NCBI GenBank assembly: GCA_963808165.1 | Contig: CAWEET010000021.1 | Location: 434,001 to 498,000 of the forward strand | Origin: Thiosocius sp963808165 | GTDB taxonomy: Bacteria; Pseudomonadota; Gammaproteobacteria; Chromatiales; Chromatiaceae | DNA: 64,000 nucleotides | Direction: 5' to 3' | Shown: one piece after another, positions 8,542-17,476 of the stretch | Layout: each line of letters starts with the position of its first letter | How positions within the stretch are numbered: the stretch's first letter is position 1 | Translations under genes and position numbers: made by a program | The notes under the pieces: generated by a model | Databases searched by the model: none | The model's input: only the letters and a program-made list of their open reading frames with translations | Told to the model about the DNA's origin: nothing

Positions 8542-10493
8542 TCGCCCGCTACAGCTTTGCCTGCCGTGGTCGGCAGGCGAAGCCTGACCCGCGTACCGTG
8601 CTCATGATCTGAATCCAGTTCGATGGTTCCGCCATGAGCGCTGACGATGCGTTTGACGATTGGCAGCCCCAGTCCGGTTCCGCCGGACTTTGAGGTCACG
8701 AAGGGTTCGAATACGCGTTCCAGCACATTTTCCGGTATCGGCTGACCGCCGTTGACGATTTCGACCTCGACCCAGCCAGCACCGGACGGCCGGCATCTGA
8801 TGCTGATGGGGGAGGCGTCCATAGACGCCTGCTGGGCATTGTGGATCAGATTGATCAGGACCTGACGTATCCGGTCACGGTCGGCTGGCACGAGCGGACA
8901 GGGCGCGGTGCGAATCTCGATAGGTTGGCGTTGTGCCGTTTCTGCAGCAACGGTTTCGCCGACCAGCTCCACCAGGTCCTGAGGCGTCCGGTTTAGCGCC
9001 AGTGGCTTGGCGTACAGCAGGATGTCTGCGAGCAGTCCTTCGAGCCGAGCGACTTCATTGCTGGCGAGATCCACGCGTTTGGCCGCACCGCTGGGCAATT
9101 GCTCGACGCCCTTGAGGTGGTCGAGGGCGAGGCTGATGGTCGCCAGCGGGTTGCGAATCTCATGTGCTATTCCCGAGGCGAACTGACCGATACTGGCAAG
9201 CCGGCTGTTCTCGACCAGTTGAATGGTCCTACCCAGGCTGACGCCCACGAGCACGCCGAGATTGCGCAGCAGCGCCAGGTGCTCAGTGCTGAAGTTATTC
9301 GGGAACCGGCTGGCGAAGACCGCCACGCCCTGAATGCCGCCACCACCGCTGATAGGCAGGAATACCGCATCACGCCGACCCAGCTCGGAAAGCTGTTGCA
9401 GGAATACGTAGGAGTCCGACAGCGATGCCATCTCGCGTACATCCGGTATGTGCAGCGGTTCGCTGCTGCTGATGCATTCCTCGAGCAGGGTACGTTCCGG
9501 GGTGAAGCTGAGTTTGCCGATGTTGTCCGGCTGGCCGTCGCTGAACGCCATTTCCAAGTGGATGTGTCGGTCCGTGCCGACCACCAGTACGCCGATCCAG
9601 TCTACCGGGATGAGAGGCGGAAGGGTCTCGGACAGGGTGCGCAGCGTGCCCTCGAGATCGGCCCCCTGCTCGAGGCGGGTAAGTAGTTTGCGCAGCGCAC
9701 CCATGCGGTCGGACAGGCGGTTGAACGAGTCGGCGAGTGAACCGATTTCGTTGTACTGATCGATCGGCACGCGTTGTGAAAAATCTCCGTTCGCGACCTG
9801 CCTGAATCCCTCCACGGCGGCCGAGAGGGGGCCTAGGACGCGGCGGTAAAACCAGGTGGCAATGCCGAAAGCGACCAACAAGGCCGAGACCAGCAGCAGG
9901 CGATTGACCAGGTTCGCCCTCTCGGCCCGGCTGGCGACATCGTTCTCGAGTGTCGACGTCAGATGCTCGGCGGCCTGCTCGAGACCTCGATGTTCGTCGA
10001 CGATCCACTCGGCGGCCCACTCCAGACGAGGTTCCTTGGGGTCGGGTCCGATACGCTCGTCGAGCTGCTCGGCAAATTGCCGCCATGCCTGGCCCAGCTC
10101 CTCGGCTGCCGCACGCGAGGACTGGCGCAGTTGCGGCTGCATGGCGGTTACCTCTCCGGCCAGTACCTTGTCGAAGCGGTTGGCGGTGAAGGCGCCTATG
10201 ATCTGCGAGAGTTCGGCGCGGGTCTTTTTCAGGTCCTCGAAGTACAGTCGCAGGTCGCGGTAGTAACTGGGGTAGTCGCGTGGTGCGTTCTCCTGATAGC
10301 GCATGGCCTGCACGGTCAGGTGCTGCTGGTGGTATTGCAGGCGGCCGGCGAGTTGGACCAGCGCATGATCGCTGTGCTGCTGGTCGATGACATGCAGCGA
10401 GTAAAGGGTCGAGGCCGCGAACAGCAGGGCCAGGAGACCGATCGCCAGGATGATCTGGAGTTTTAACGAATGCTGCAGTCTCGATACTGTCAT
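8502..10493 (-). CDS. Membrane sensor histidine kinase with HAMP and GAF-like domains
   Basis: 663 residues. Transmembrane segment 1 is near residues 12-32, followed by a periplasmic helical sensor region to about 195. Transmembrane segment 2 is at about 197-217, then a HAMP linker and a GAF-like region (about 280-420). The HisKA motif is IAHEIRNPLA with phospho-acceptor His444. The HATPase shows NLIHNA (N-box), FEPFVTSKSGGTGLGL and a final G-box. The kinase part resembles the NtrB/ZraS group. No response regulator is adjacent, so it is an orphan here. The gene is divergent from prmB, and its 3' end overlaps iscU. Confidence 0.88.
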   Translation of the reverse strand: MTVSRLQHSLKLQIILAIGLLALLFAASTLYSLHVIDQQHSDHALVQLAGRLQYHQQHLTVQAMRYQENAPRDYPSYYRDLRLYFEDLKKTRAELSQIIGAFTANRFDKVLAGEVTAMQPQLRQSSRAAAEELGQAWRQFAEQLDERIGPDPKEPRLEWAAEWIVDEHRGLEQAAEHLTSTLENDVASRAERANLVNRLLLVSALLVAFGIATWFYRRVLGPLSAAVEGFRQVANGDFSQRVPIDQYNEIGSLADSFNRLSDRMGALRKLLTRLEQGADLEGTLRTLSETLPPLIPVDWIGVLVVGTDRHIHLEMAFSDGQPDNIGKLSFTPERTLLEECISSSEPLHIPDVREMASLSDSYVFLQQLSELGRRDAVFLPISGGGGIQGVAVFASRFPNNFSTEHLALLRNLGVLVGVSLGRTIQLVENSRLASIGQFASGIAHEIRNPLATISLALDHLKGVEQLPSGAAKRVDLASNEVARLEGLLADILLYAKPLALNRTPQDLVELVGETVAAETAQRQPIEIRTAPCPLVPADRDRIRQVLINLIHNAQQASMDASPISIRCRPSGAGWVEVEIVNGGQPIPENVLERVFEPFVTSKSGGTGLGLPIVKRIVSAHGGTIELDSDHEHGTRVRLRLPTTAGKAVAGDQAAVDTPADASP

Positions 10494-10635
10494 GGATTGC
10501 CTGTGTTGACCGGGGATGTTTGCGGGCTATTGCTCGGCCGGCAGCTTATGGGGAAACCCTGGAAGCGACTATAGTTGAGCGGCCGCACCGCGGCATGCCC
10601 GTTTCGGGTGGGGCAAATCAAACGGGGGCAGCCAT

Positions 10636-11559
10636 ATGCAGGGTCCGGACGACGGTGAATTGCGCTCGCTGCGGGACTGGGTGCGGTGGGGCGCCAGCCG
10701 TTTCAACGAGGCCGGTCTTTTTTTTGGCCACGGTACCGACAACGCGCTCGACGAGGCCCTGGCCCTGGTGCTGCACGCGCTGCACCTGCGGCACGATATT
10801 CCGGCCGACTACCTGGACGCCCGGATCACCGCGGCCGAGTCGGCGGCGGTGGCCGAACTGTTCGCGCAGCGTCTCGATCGCCGTATACCGGCAGCCTACC
10901 TGATCGGCGAGGCGCGTTTCGCGGGCCTGGATTTCGACGTCGATGAGAACGTACTGATACCGCGCTCGCCGATCGCCGAGTTGATCGAGGAAGGTTTTGC
11001 CCCGTGGCTGGATCCGGATCAGGTCAGCAGCGTGCTCGATCTGTGCTGCGGCAGTGGCTGCATCGGCATTGCCTGCGCATACGCCTTTCCGTTGGCCCTG
11101 GTCGATCTCGCAGATATTTCGCCGGCGGCGCTGGACGTCGCGACGCGTAACATCGAGCGTCATGATCTGGAAAGCCGGGTCCGGGCACTGCGTGCGGATG
11201 TCTACGAGGGTCTGGATGGCGAGCGCTACGATCTCATCGTGAGCAATCCGCCGTATGTCAGCAGCGCTGAGATGCAGGGCTTGCCGGACGAGTATCGGCA
11301 CGAGCCGGAGCTTGGGCTCGAGGCCGGAGACGATGGCATGGACGTCGTCGCGCGCATCCTGGCCGGAGGCGCGGAGTACCTGAGTCCGGGTGGTATCATG
11401 GTTGTTGAAGTCGGGTTCAGCGCCGACCTGCTGATCGGGCGCTACCCCGATGTTCCTTTTTTGTGGCTGGATTTCCAGCGTGGTGGAGACGGTGTGTTTC
11501 TGCTGACCGCGGAACAGCTCGACGATTACCGCGATGTCTTCGAGGAGGGTGGGACATGA
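10636..11559 (+). CDS. prmB: Ribosomal protein L3 N5-glutamine methyltransferase
   Basis: A 307-residue class I methyltransferase of the HemK/PrmB group. The N-terminal helical domain is followed by the SAM-binding VLDLCCGSGCIGIACA and the catalytic NPPYVSSAEM, which positions the glutamine amide. The sequence IPRSPIAELI before the SAM motif matches PrmB rather than PrmC. It methylates L3 during 50S assembly. The ATG at 10636 follows GGGGG. Its stop overlaps the next ATG (ATGA at 11556). Confidence 0.9.
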   Translation: MQGPDDGELRSLRDWVRWGASRFNEAGLFFGHGTDNALDEALALVLHALHLRHDIPADYLDARITAAESAAVAELFAQRLDRRIPAAYLIGEARFAGLDFDVDENVLIPRSPIAELIEEGFAPWLDPDQVSSVLDLCCGSGCIGIACAYAFPLALVDLADISPAALDVATRNIERHDLESRVRALRADVYEGLDGERYDLIVSNPPYVSSAEMQGLPDEYRHEPELGLEAGDDGMDVVARILAGGAEYLSPGGIMVVEVGFSADLLIGRYPDVPFLWLDFQRGGDGVFLLTAEQLDDYRDVFEEGGT

Positions 11560-11876
11560 GTCTACGCAGGGCGCGCTCGCCGGACGAGTATGCCGAATGG
11601 GTGAAACAGGCGATGTTCGAGGTCGGCGATCTGAAGGATTGCCTGTTGTACGAGATCGAGGACCTGCAGCGCTTCCCTGCCTATATCGAGCCACTCGAGG
11701 AGGGCATCAAGCAGGTCTATGACGCGATGGTTGGGGGAACCTACCAGTTTGGGCGCGAAGATCTGTCTTTTATGGACGTACTGCGACGCTATGAGGACGA
11801 GATACCCTTCCACACATTGCTCAAGCAGATCAACGAAACGCATCGAAAAGGTCTGGAGGTGCCGGAGGATGACTGA
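11556..11876 (+). CDS. Conserved hypothetical protein between prmB and hemN
   Basis: A 106-residue acidic soluble protein, translationally coupled to prmB through an ATGA overlap. It is predicted mostly helical (DEYAEWVKQAMFEVGDLKDCLLYEIEDLQRF and onward), with no signal peptide, cysteine motif or recognisable domain. GAGGAGGG immediately upstream is a strong ribosome-binding site, so it is probably translated. I do not recognise the family. It precedes hemN by 47 bases and is probably cotranscribed with it. Confidence 0.7.
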   Translation: MSLRRARSPDEYAEWVKQAMFEVGDLKDCLLYEIEDLQRFPAYIEPLEEGIKQVYDAMVGGTYQFGREDLSFMDVLRRYEDEIPFHTLLKQINETHRKGLEVPEDD

Positions 11877-11923
11877 CAGACTTTGTGACGCGTCTCAGTC
11901 CGATGGCAACGGAGGAGCCTAGA

Positions 11924-13318
11924 ATGTCGAACATGCAACAGACTCTCGTTCTCGATCAGGCGCTGATCGCGCGTTACGATCAGTCCGGTCCGCGTTACAC
12001 CTCCTATCCCACCGCGGTGCAGTTTCACGATGGTTTCGGAGAGGATCAGTACCGGGCCGCGGCGCAGGCCAGCAATGCCAGCGGCCGCCCGCTGTCGCTC
12101 TATTTCCACATACCATTCTGCGACACGGTTTGCTTCTATTGCGCCTGCAACAAGATAGCGACCAAAGACCGGACGCGCGCGCAGCCCTATCTCGACCGTG
12201 TCTATCGCGAGATCGCGATGCAGGGTGATTTGTTCGACGACAGCCGGCCGGTCGAGCAGTTGCACTGGGGCGGCGGTACGCCGACATTCATCAGCCCCGA
12301 TCAGATGCGCGAGCTGATGGCGGTAACCGGCCGTCATTTCAAATTGCTGGACGACGACCGCGGCGAATACTCCATCGAGATCGATCCGCGCGAGGTCAGC
12401 GATGCGACCATCGGCCTGCTGCGCGAGATCGGCTTCAATCGGATGAGCCTTGGGCTGCAGGACCTGGATCCCGCTGTGCAGAAGGCGGTCAATCGTATCC
12501 AGACGGCCGAGGAGACCTTCGGGGCACTGTCTGCAGCACGGCGCGAAGGCTTTCGGTCGGTCAGTATGGATCTCATTTACGGTCTACCGTTACAGACCGC
12601 CGCATCCTTCATCGCCACGCTCGATCGTGTTGTCGAGGCCGAGCCCGACCGCCTTTCGGTATTCAACTATGCGCACTTGCCCGAGCGCTTCAAGCCGCAG
12701 CGGCGCATCGACGAATCTGAACTGCCCAGCCCCGATCAGAAATTGGAAATTCTCCAGCAGGTGGGTGAGCGTCTGGCCGCAGCCGGCTACGTCTACATCG
12801 GCATGGATCATTTTGCGCGACCGGACGACGAACTGGCGGTGGCGCAGCGAGAGGGGCAGCTGTACCGCAACTTCCAGGGATACTCGACCCATGCGCATTG
12901 TGATCTCGTCGCGATGGGCGTCACCTCGATCGGCATGGTCGGCAATACTTATGCGCAGAACATGCGGACCCTGGATGAGTACTACGAACGCATCGATGCC
13001 GGCTGCTTGGCAGTATTCCGCGGAGTCGAACTGAGCCGCGACGACGAACTGAGGCGTGCAGTGATTACCCAGTTGATCTGTAATTTCACACTGGATATGC
13101 GGCAGGTAGCGCAGGACTGGGACATCGATTTCGCGCAATACTTCGCCGCGGAAATCGATCGTCTGGGCGGCATGGTGGAACATGGTCTGCTGAGCATCTC
13201 GGATGACATCCTTGCTGTGTTGCCGCCCGGCCGCCTCCTGATCCGTAATATCTGCATGGTATTCGATCGCTATCTGGGTGCCGGCGGTCAGACCGCGAGG
13301 TTTTCGAAAGTCATCTGA
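11924..13318 (+). CDS. hemN: Oxygen-independent coproporphyrinogen III oxidase (radical SAM)
   Basis: A 464-residue radical-SAM enzyme that converts coproporphyrinogen III to protoporphyrinogen IX without O2 in heme synthesis. The [4Fe-4S]/SAM motif is Cys66-x3-Cys70-x2-Cys73, with the extra Cys75 typical of true HemN. The N-terminal RYTSYPTA and WGGGTPTF are present, as is the C-terminal HemN region. The ATG at 11924 has GGAGGAG at good spacing; an in-frame GTG at 11885 lacks one. It fits with the cbb3 oxidase and FNR encoded further on, although no FNR box was found directly upstream. Confidence 0.95.
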   Translation: MSNMQQTLVLDQALIARYDQSGPRYTSYPTAVQFHDGFGEDQYRAAAQASNASGRPLSLYFHIPFCDTVCFYCACNKIATKDRTRAQPYLDRVYREIAMQGDLFDDSRPVEQLHWGGGTPTFISPDQMRELMAVTGRHFKLLDDDRGEYSIEIDPREVSDATIGLLREIGFNRMSLGLQDLDPAVQKAVNRIQTAEETFGALSAARREGFRSVSMDLIYGLPLQTAASFIATLDRVVEAEPDRLSVFNYAHLPERFKPQRRIDESELPSPDQKLEILQQVGERLAAAGYVYIGMDHFARPDDELAVAQREGQLYRNFQGYSTHAHCDLVAMGVTSIGMVGNTYAQNMRTLDEYYERIDAGCLAVFRGVELSRDDELRRAVITQLICNFTLDMRQVAQDWDIDFAQYFAAEIDRLGGMVEHGLLSISDDILAVLPPGRLLIRNICMVFDRYLGAGGQTARFSKVI

Positions 13319-13565
13319 TTGTGCACGAGACCGATCGGGCACGGGGTGGTCTGCGATCGCCTGATGACGGCTTGCTGATCCCCGCCATCGATTGGCCGGC
13401 CCCTGTCCCAGGGGCGGAGTGGGCAGGCTGTGTTTGCCTGAGCAGGCGTTCCGCGCTGTCCCGCCGGCTTCGTGGTTGGCCGGCGCGTAAAGCCGCGCAG
13501 AACCAGCCCCTTGCGGGGCCGATCCCGGTGTTTCACCAGGCTGTTTCTAGCACCCGCCTGTCTTG

Positions 13566-13571
13566 TATAAT
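13566..13571 (+). promoter_or_regulatory. Consensus -10 of tRNA-Leu
   Basis: A perfect TATAAT lies 20 bases before the mature tRNA 5' end. No good -35 was found at 16-18 bases. Confidence 0.5.
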
Positions 13572-13591
13572 GGTCGATTCGCACCGGACAG

Positions 13592-13676
13592 GCGAAAGTG
13601 GCGGAATCGGTAGACGCGCTGGATTTAGGTTCCAGTGGGGCAACCCGTGAGAGTTCGAGTCTCTCCTTTCGCACCA
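13592..13676 (+). tRNA. tRNA-Leu (anticodon TAG)
   Basis: 85 bases with a 7-bp acceptor stem (GCGAAAG/CTTTCGC), encoded ACCA, and an anticodon loop TTTAGGT with TAG at 13626-13628. A long class II variable arm (TGGGGCAACCCGTG) and GTTCGAGTC T-loop are present. It reads CUN leucine codons. Confidence 0.97.
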
Positions 13677-13771
13677 ACCGGATCCGGCTGCTTTCATTCG
13701 TCCGGCGCATGTCGGGCAACTTGTAATCGACGAGAGTTAACAGGCAGTGATGGCTGCTGGAGAGAATTGGA

Positions 13772-15073
13772 ATGCAAGTTTCTGTTGAGTCGGGCGAGGG
13801 CCTCGAGAAGCGACTGATGGTTGATCTGCCGGCAGAGCGTGTGACTGCGGCAATGGACAAGAGACTCAAGGACCTGGCACGGCACGTGCGGCTGGACGGA
13901 TTCCGCCCCGGCAAGGTGCCGATGCGCACGATCAAGCAGCGTTTTGGCGAGCAGGTCCGTCACGAGACCTACAATGCCCTGATTCAGGAAACCCTTTACG
14001 AAGCGGCCTCTCAGGAGCAGCTGATGCCGGCTGGGGAGCCGCAGATTGAGTTGCGCGATGTGGCCGAAGAGGGTGGCTTGGGGTACACCGCCACCTTCGA
14101 GATCATGCCCGAGGTGAAGGTGGCCGACCTGGCCGGGCAGTCACTGAGTCGGCCGGTGGCCGAGGTCGGTGAGGCCGATATCGACGAAATGATCGACAAG
14201 CTGCGCAGCCAGCGGACGATCTGGAACGACGTCGAGCGCGGGGCCAATGATGGAGACACCGTGCACATGGATTTCAAGGGCATGATCGATGGTGAGGCCT
14301 TCGAGGGCGGTTCGGCGGAGAACGCGCCGCTGGTCCTTGGTTCAGGATCGATGATCGAAGGTTTCGAAGCCGGGCTGCTGGGCGTCAAGGGCGGCGAAAC
14401 CCGCACGCTGGAGGTCAAATTTCCCGATGACTATCGGGCCGAGCAGCTGGCCGGCAAGGATGCGGTATTCGAGGTCAAGGTGCTGCGGGTCGCGGAACCG
14501 CAGTTGCCTGAGATCGACGAGGAGTTCGTCAAGGCCTTTGGCGTCAAGGAGGGCAGCGTGGAGGCGCTGCGGGGGGACGTGGCGAAGAATATGCATCAGG
14601 AACTGAAGCAGAAGCTGCGCAGCATCACCAAGGAGCGGGTCATGGATGTTCTGATCGCCGCCAACCCGATGGATATCCCCAAGGCCCTGGTCAACCAGGA
14701 GGCCGAGCGGATGAAGCAGCAGATGGTGCACGACATGCAGCAGCGCGGCCAGTCCAGCGGCGTCGACCTGCCCGCAAGCCTTTTCGAGGAGCCGGCCCGC
14801 CGGCGTGTCCATTTGGGTCTGTTGGTGGCTGAGATTATCGCGCAGCACAAGCTTCAGGCCCAGGAGGACAAGCTGCGCGGGGTCATCGCCGAGTTTGCCG
14901 AGTCGTACGAAGATCCGCAGGAAGTCATCGATTACTACATGCAGGATCAGAATGCCCGCAAGAGCATCGAGAATCTGGTGCTCGAGAACGAAGTGGTGGA
15001 TTGGGCGCTCGGCCAGGTCGAGGTCAATGACGAAAACAAGTCGTTTTCCGAGGTAATGGAAAACAGGACATAG
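13772..15073 (+). CDS. tig: Trigger factor (ribosome-associated chaperone and prolyl isomerase)
   Basis: 433 residues in the order ribosome-binding domain, FKBP-type PPIase, C-terminal chaperone arms. The ribosome signature is GFRPGKVPM near residue 50. The FKBP region carries GDTVHMDFKGMIDG, LVLGSGSMIEGFE and the conserved VKFPDDYRAEQLAGK. It catches nascent chains at the exit tunnel. GGAG precedes the ATG. It starts the conserved tig-clpP-clpX-lon-hupB run, 39 bases upstream of clpP. Confidence 0.97.
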   Translation: MQVSVESGEGLEKRLMVDLPAERVTAAMDKRLKDLARHVRLDGFRPGKVPMRTIKQRFGEQVRHETYNALIQETLYEAASQEQLMPAGEPQIELRDVAEEGGLGYTATFEIMPEVKVADLAGQSLSRPVAEVGEADIDEMIDKLRSQRTIWNDVERGANDGDTVHMDFKGMIDGEAFEGGSAENAPLVLGSGSMIEGFEAGLLGVKGGETRTLEVKFPDDYRAEQLAGKDAVFEVKVLRVAEPQLPEIDEEFVKAFGVKEGSVEALRGDVAKNMHQELKQKLRSITKERVMDVLIAANPMDIPKALVNQEAERMKQQMVHDMQQRGQSSGVDLPASLFEEPARRRVHLGLLVAEIIAQHKLQAQEDKLRGVIAEFAESYEDPQEVIDYYMQDQNARKSIENLVLENEVVDWALGQVEVNDENKSFSEVMENRT

Positions 15074-15112
15074 AGCAGGCTTGCCCGACCTGGGTTTTGA
15101 GGGTACGTTCAA

Positions 15113-15763
15113 GTGCAACTGATAACATCCGATAAGCAGCATATGAAACGATTCGAACCGGTGGGCCTCGGCCTGGTCCCGATGGTGGTGGAGCAAAGCG
15201 CGCGCGGCGAGCGCGCCTACGATATTTATTCGCGGCTGCTCAAAGAGCGCGTCATATTCTGCGTGGGCCCAGTCGAAGATCACATGGCGAACTTGATCGT
15301 CGCACAGCTCCTGTTCCTGGAGTCGGAGAATCCGGACAAGGATATCCACCTTTATATTAACTCGCCCGGAGGTTCGGTGACCGCCGGGTTGGCCATTTAC
15401 GACACCATGCAGTTCATCCGGCCGCACGTCACGACCATGTGCATCGGCCAGGCAGCGAGCATGGGCGCCCTGCTGTTGACTGGTGGTGAAAAAGGCAAGC
15501 GCTATGTGCTACCACACTCGCGCGTGATGATCCATCAACCCCTCGGCGGGTTTCAGGGTCAGGCGACCGATATCGAAATCCATGCCAAGGAAATACTGCT
15601 GATCCGCGAAAAGCTCAACAAGATACTCGCGCATCATACCGGTCAAGACCTTGCGCGCATCGAGCAGGATACCGACCGCGACAACTTTATGAGCGGCGAG
15701 CAGTCCGTTGCTTACGGGCTGGTCGATCAGGTGCTCGACAAGCGGCCGGCGCGCGAGGCTTGA
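15113..15763 (+). CDS. clpP: ATP-dependent Clp protease proteolytic subunit
   Basis: 216 residues from a GTG at 15113, which has GAGGG nine bases upstream; an ATG at 15143 would give 206 residues and cannot be excluded. The serine-protease triad is Ser116 (GQAASMGA), His141 (VMIHQPLGG) and Asp190. The tetradecameric protease core partners with ClpX encoded next, degrading SsrA-tagged and regulatory proteins. Confidence 0.96.
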   Translation: MQLITSDKQHMKRFEPVGLGLVPMVVEQSARGERAYDIYSRLLKERVIFCVGPVEDHMANLIVAQLLFLESENPDKDIHLYINSPGGSVTAGLAIYDTMQFIRPHVTTMCIGQAASMGALLLTGGEKGKRYVLPHSRVMIHQPLGGFQGQATDIEIHAKEILLIREKLNKILAHHTGQDLARIEQDTDRDNFMSGEQSVAYGLVDQVLDKRPAREA

Positions 15764-15795
15764 TGCAAGGCACGAGGCCGCGCGCGCGGGGCGGC

Positions 15796-15823
15796 TTGTT
15801 ATCCGAAGGCTTTCGGATATTAT
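15796..15823 (+). promoter_or_regulatory. Candidate clpX promoter with palindromic spacer
   Basis: TTGTTA (15796-15801) and TATTAT (15818-15823) are 16 bases apart. The spacer region holds a perfect 8-bp inverted repeat, TATCCGAA-GGCT-TTCGGATA (15800-15819), which could be an operator, or an RNA hairpin for transcripts arriving from clpP. The clpX ATG lies 75 bases downstream. Confidence 0.4.
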
Positions 15824-15898
15824 GGAACTAATGGGGTGCGCAGTTGCCGGTGCGGCGAGGACCGGCAACGCTGCTACGCAGGCGAAAGGTGGACGACT

Positions 15899-17179
15899 AT
15901 GAGCGACGAGAAAAAGCACGGGAAGGGTGACGACGGCAAGCTGCTGTATTGCTCCTTCTGCGGAAAAAGCCAGCACGAGGTGCGCAAGCTCATCGCGGGC
16001 CCATCTGTGTTCATCTGCGACGAATGTGTTGAACTTTGCAACGATATCATCCGTGAGGAGATGCAAGAGAGCGTCGGCGAATCGTCCGACAAGTTACCAA
16101 TTCCTCAAGAGATTAACGGCACACTGGATCAGTACGTCATAGGTCAGACACGGGCCAAGAAGGTGCTTTCGGTGGCTGTATACAACCACTATAAGCGCCT
16201 CGAAGCCAAGGGCAAGAAAGACGACGTCGAGATCGCGAAGAGTAATATCCTGCTGATTGGCCCGACCGGCTCCGGAAAGACGCTGTTGGCCGAGACCCTG
16301 GCACGCCTCCTTAACGTACCTTTTACGATCGCCGATGCGACAACGCTGACCGAGGCCGGGTACGTCGGTGAGGACGTAGAGAACATCATCCAGAAATTGC
16401 TGCAGAAATGCGATTACGACGTCGATAAGGCGCAGACCGGAATCGTGTATATCGACGAAATCGACAAGATTTCGCGCAAATCGGACAATCCCTCGATTAC
16501 GCGCGACGTGTCCGGTGAAGGCGTGCAGCAGGCCTTGTTGAAGCTCATTGAGGGTACTGTCGCATCGGTTCCGCCGCAGGGGGGCCGCAAGCACCCGCAG
16601 CAGGAATTCCTCCAGGTCGACACCTCGAACGTGCTGTTCATCGTCGGTGGCGCCTTTGCCGGCCTGGACAAGGTGATCCGCGACCGCTCGGAAAAGGGTG
16701 GCATCGGATTTTCCGCAGAGGTCCGCAGCAAGGAGGACTCGCGCAGCGTCGGGGAAATCCTGTGCAGCGTAGAGCCGGAAGACCTCATCCGCTACGGTCT
16801 GATCCCTGAGTTCGTCGGCCGGCTGCCGGTCGTCGCTACGCTGGAGGAACTCGACGAGGATGCCCTGGTACAGATCCTCACTGAGCCCCGCAACGCGCTC
16901 ATCAAGCAGTACCAGCGTCTGTTCGAGATGGAAGGCGCGGAGCTGGAGATAAGGGAAGACGCGCTGCGTGCCATCGCCCGCAAGGCGATGGAACGCAAGA
17001 CGGGAGCGCGCGGTCTGCGCACGATCCTGGAGCATTACCTGCTGGACACCATGTACGACCTTCCGTCGATGGACGACGTGACCAAGGTGGTCTTGGACGA
17101 GGCGGTCATCAAGGGAGAGTCGGCGCCTTACATGATCTTCGGTGGCGGCGAGCCACGTCAGATCGCCGCCTCCGACTGA
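15899..17179 (+). CDS. clpX: Clp protease ATP-binding subunit ClpX
   Basis: A 426-residue AAA+ unfoldase. The N-terminal C4 zinc-binding domain has YCSFCGKS and FICDECVELC. Walker A is GPTGSGKT, Walker B is IVYIDEIDKI, and the pore loop is GYVGEDVE. The ClpP-docking loop region (IGF type) reads GGIGFSAEV. It recognises SsrA and other degrons and feeds ClpP. The ATG at 15899 follows AAAGGTGG; upstream in-frame codons lie in the intergenic region with no ribosome-binding site. Confidence 0.97.
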   Translation: MSDEKKHGKGDDGKLLYCSFCGKSQHEVRKLIAGPSVFICDECVELCNDIIREEMQESVGESSDKLPIPQEINGTLDQYVIGQTRAKKVLSVAVYNHYKRLEAKGKKDDVEIAKSNILLIGPTGSGKTLLAETLARLLNVPFTIADATTLTEAGYVGEDVENIIQKLLQKCDYDVDKAQTGIVYIDEIDKISRKSDNPSITRDVSGEGVQQALLKLIEGTVASVPPQGGRKHPQQEFLQVDTSNVLFIVGGAFAGLDKVIRDRSEKGGIGFSAEVRSKEDSRSVGEILCSVEPEDLIRYGLIPEFVGRLPVVATLEELDEDALVQILTEPRNALIKQYQRLFEMEGAELEIREDALRAIARKAMERKTGARGLRTILEHYLLDTMYDLPSMDDVTKVVLDEAVIKGESAPYMIFGGGEPRQIAASD

Positions 17180-17358
17180 ACGATCCCGGCATCGGCGCCG
17201 ATCGACTGGCTCGATGCGTGGCTATTAGTGCCCGCGGTTGCGGGCCAGGCGTTTGAGCGCGCTGCTCGGCCGACCGTCGTTTCAGACGAAATCCCCCCGA
17301 AATCCCGCGGCAGCGGCTTCTCGTCAGGAAGGTGCGCGGATAACGTAGCATTTCACTG

Positions 17359-17387
17359 GTTGAATTTCCCGGCATGAGCCCGCATGT
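17359..17387 (+). promoter_or_regulatory. Heat-shock (sigma-32-like) promoter of lon
   Basis: GTTGAAT (17359-17365), a 13-base spacer, and CCCGCATGT (17379-17387). The known E. coli lon heat-shock promoter also uses TTGAAT with a 13-base spacer before CCCCATAT. The -10 variant CCCGCATNT is the same as at htpG (2447-2455). The lon ATG lies 90 bases downstream. The rest of the 297-base clpX-lon gap shows only a short GCCCGC-GGTT-GCGGGC hairpin (17230-17245) without a T-run. Confidence 0.6.
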
Positions 17388-17476
17388 TGCCTGGGCAAGC
17401 GTTATTGCTGCTGCTCCCCGGAGTATCGGCGTCAGTTTTTTCAGCCGTACCCCATGTGCGGCGATGGAGGAATCCA

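Noticed and set aside
17230..17245. GCCCGC-GGTT-GCGGGC hairpin after clpX as a terminator
   Set aside because: Only 6 bp with no T-run; noted in the lon promoter entry but not called as a terminator.
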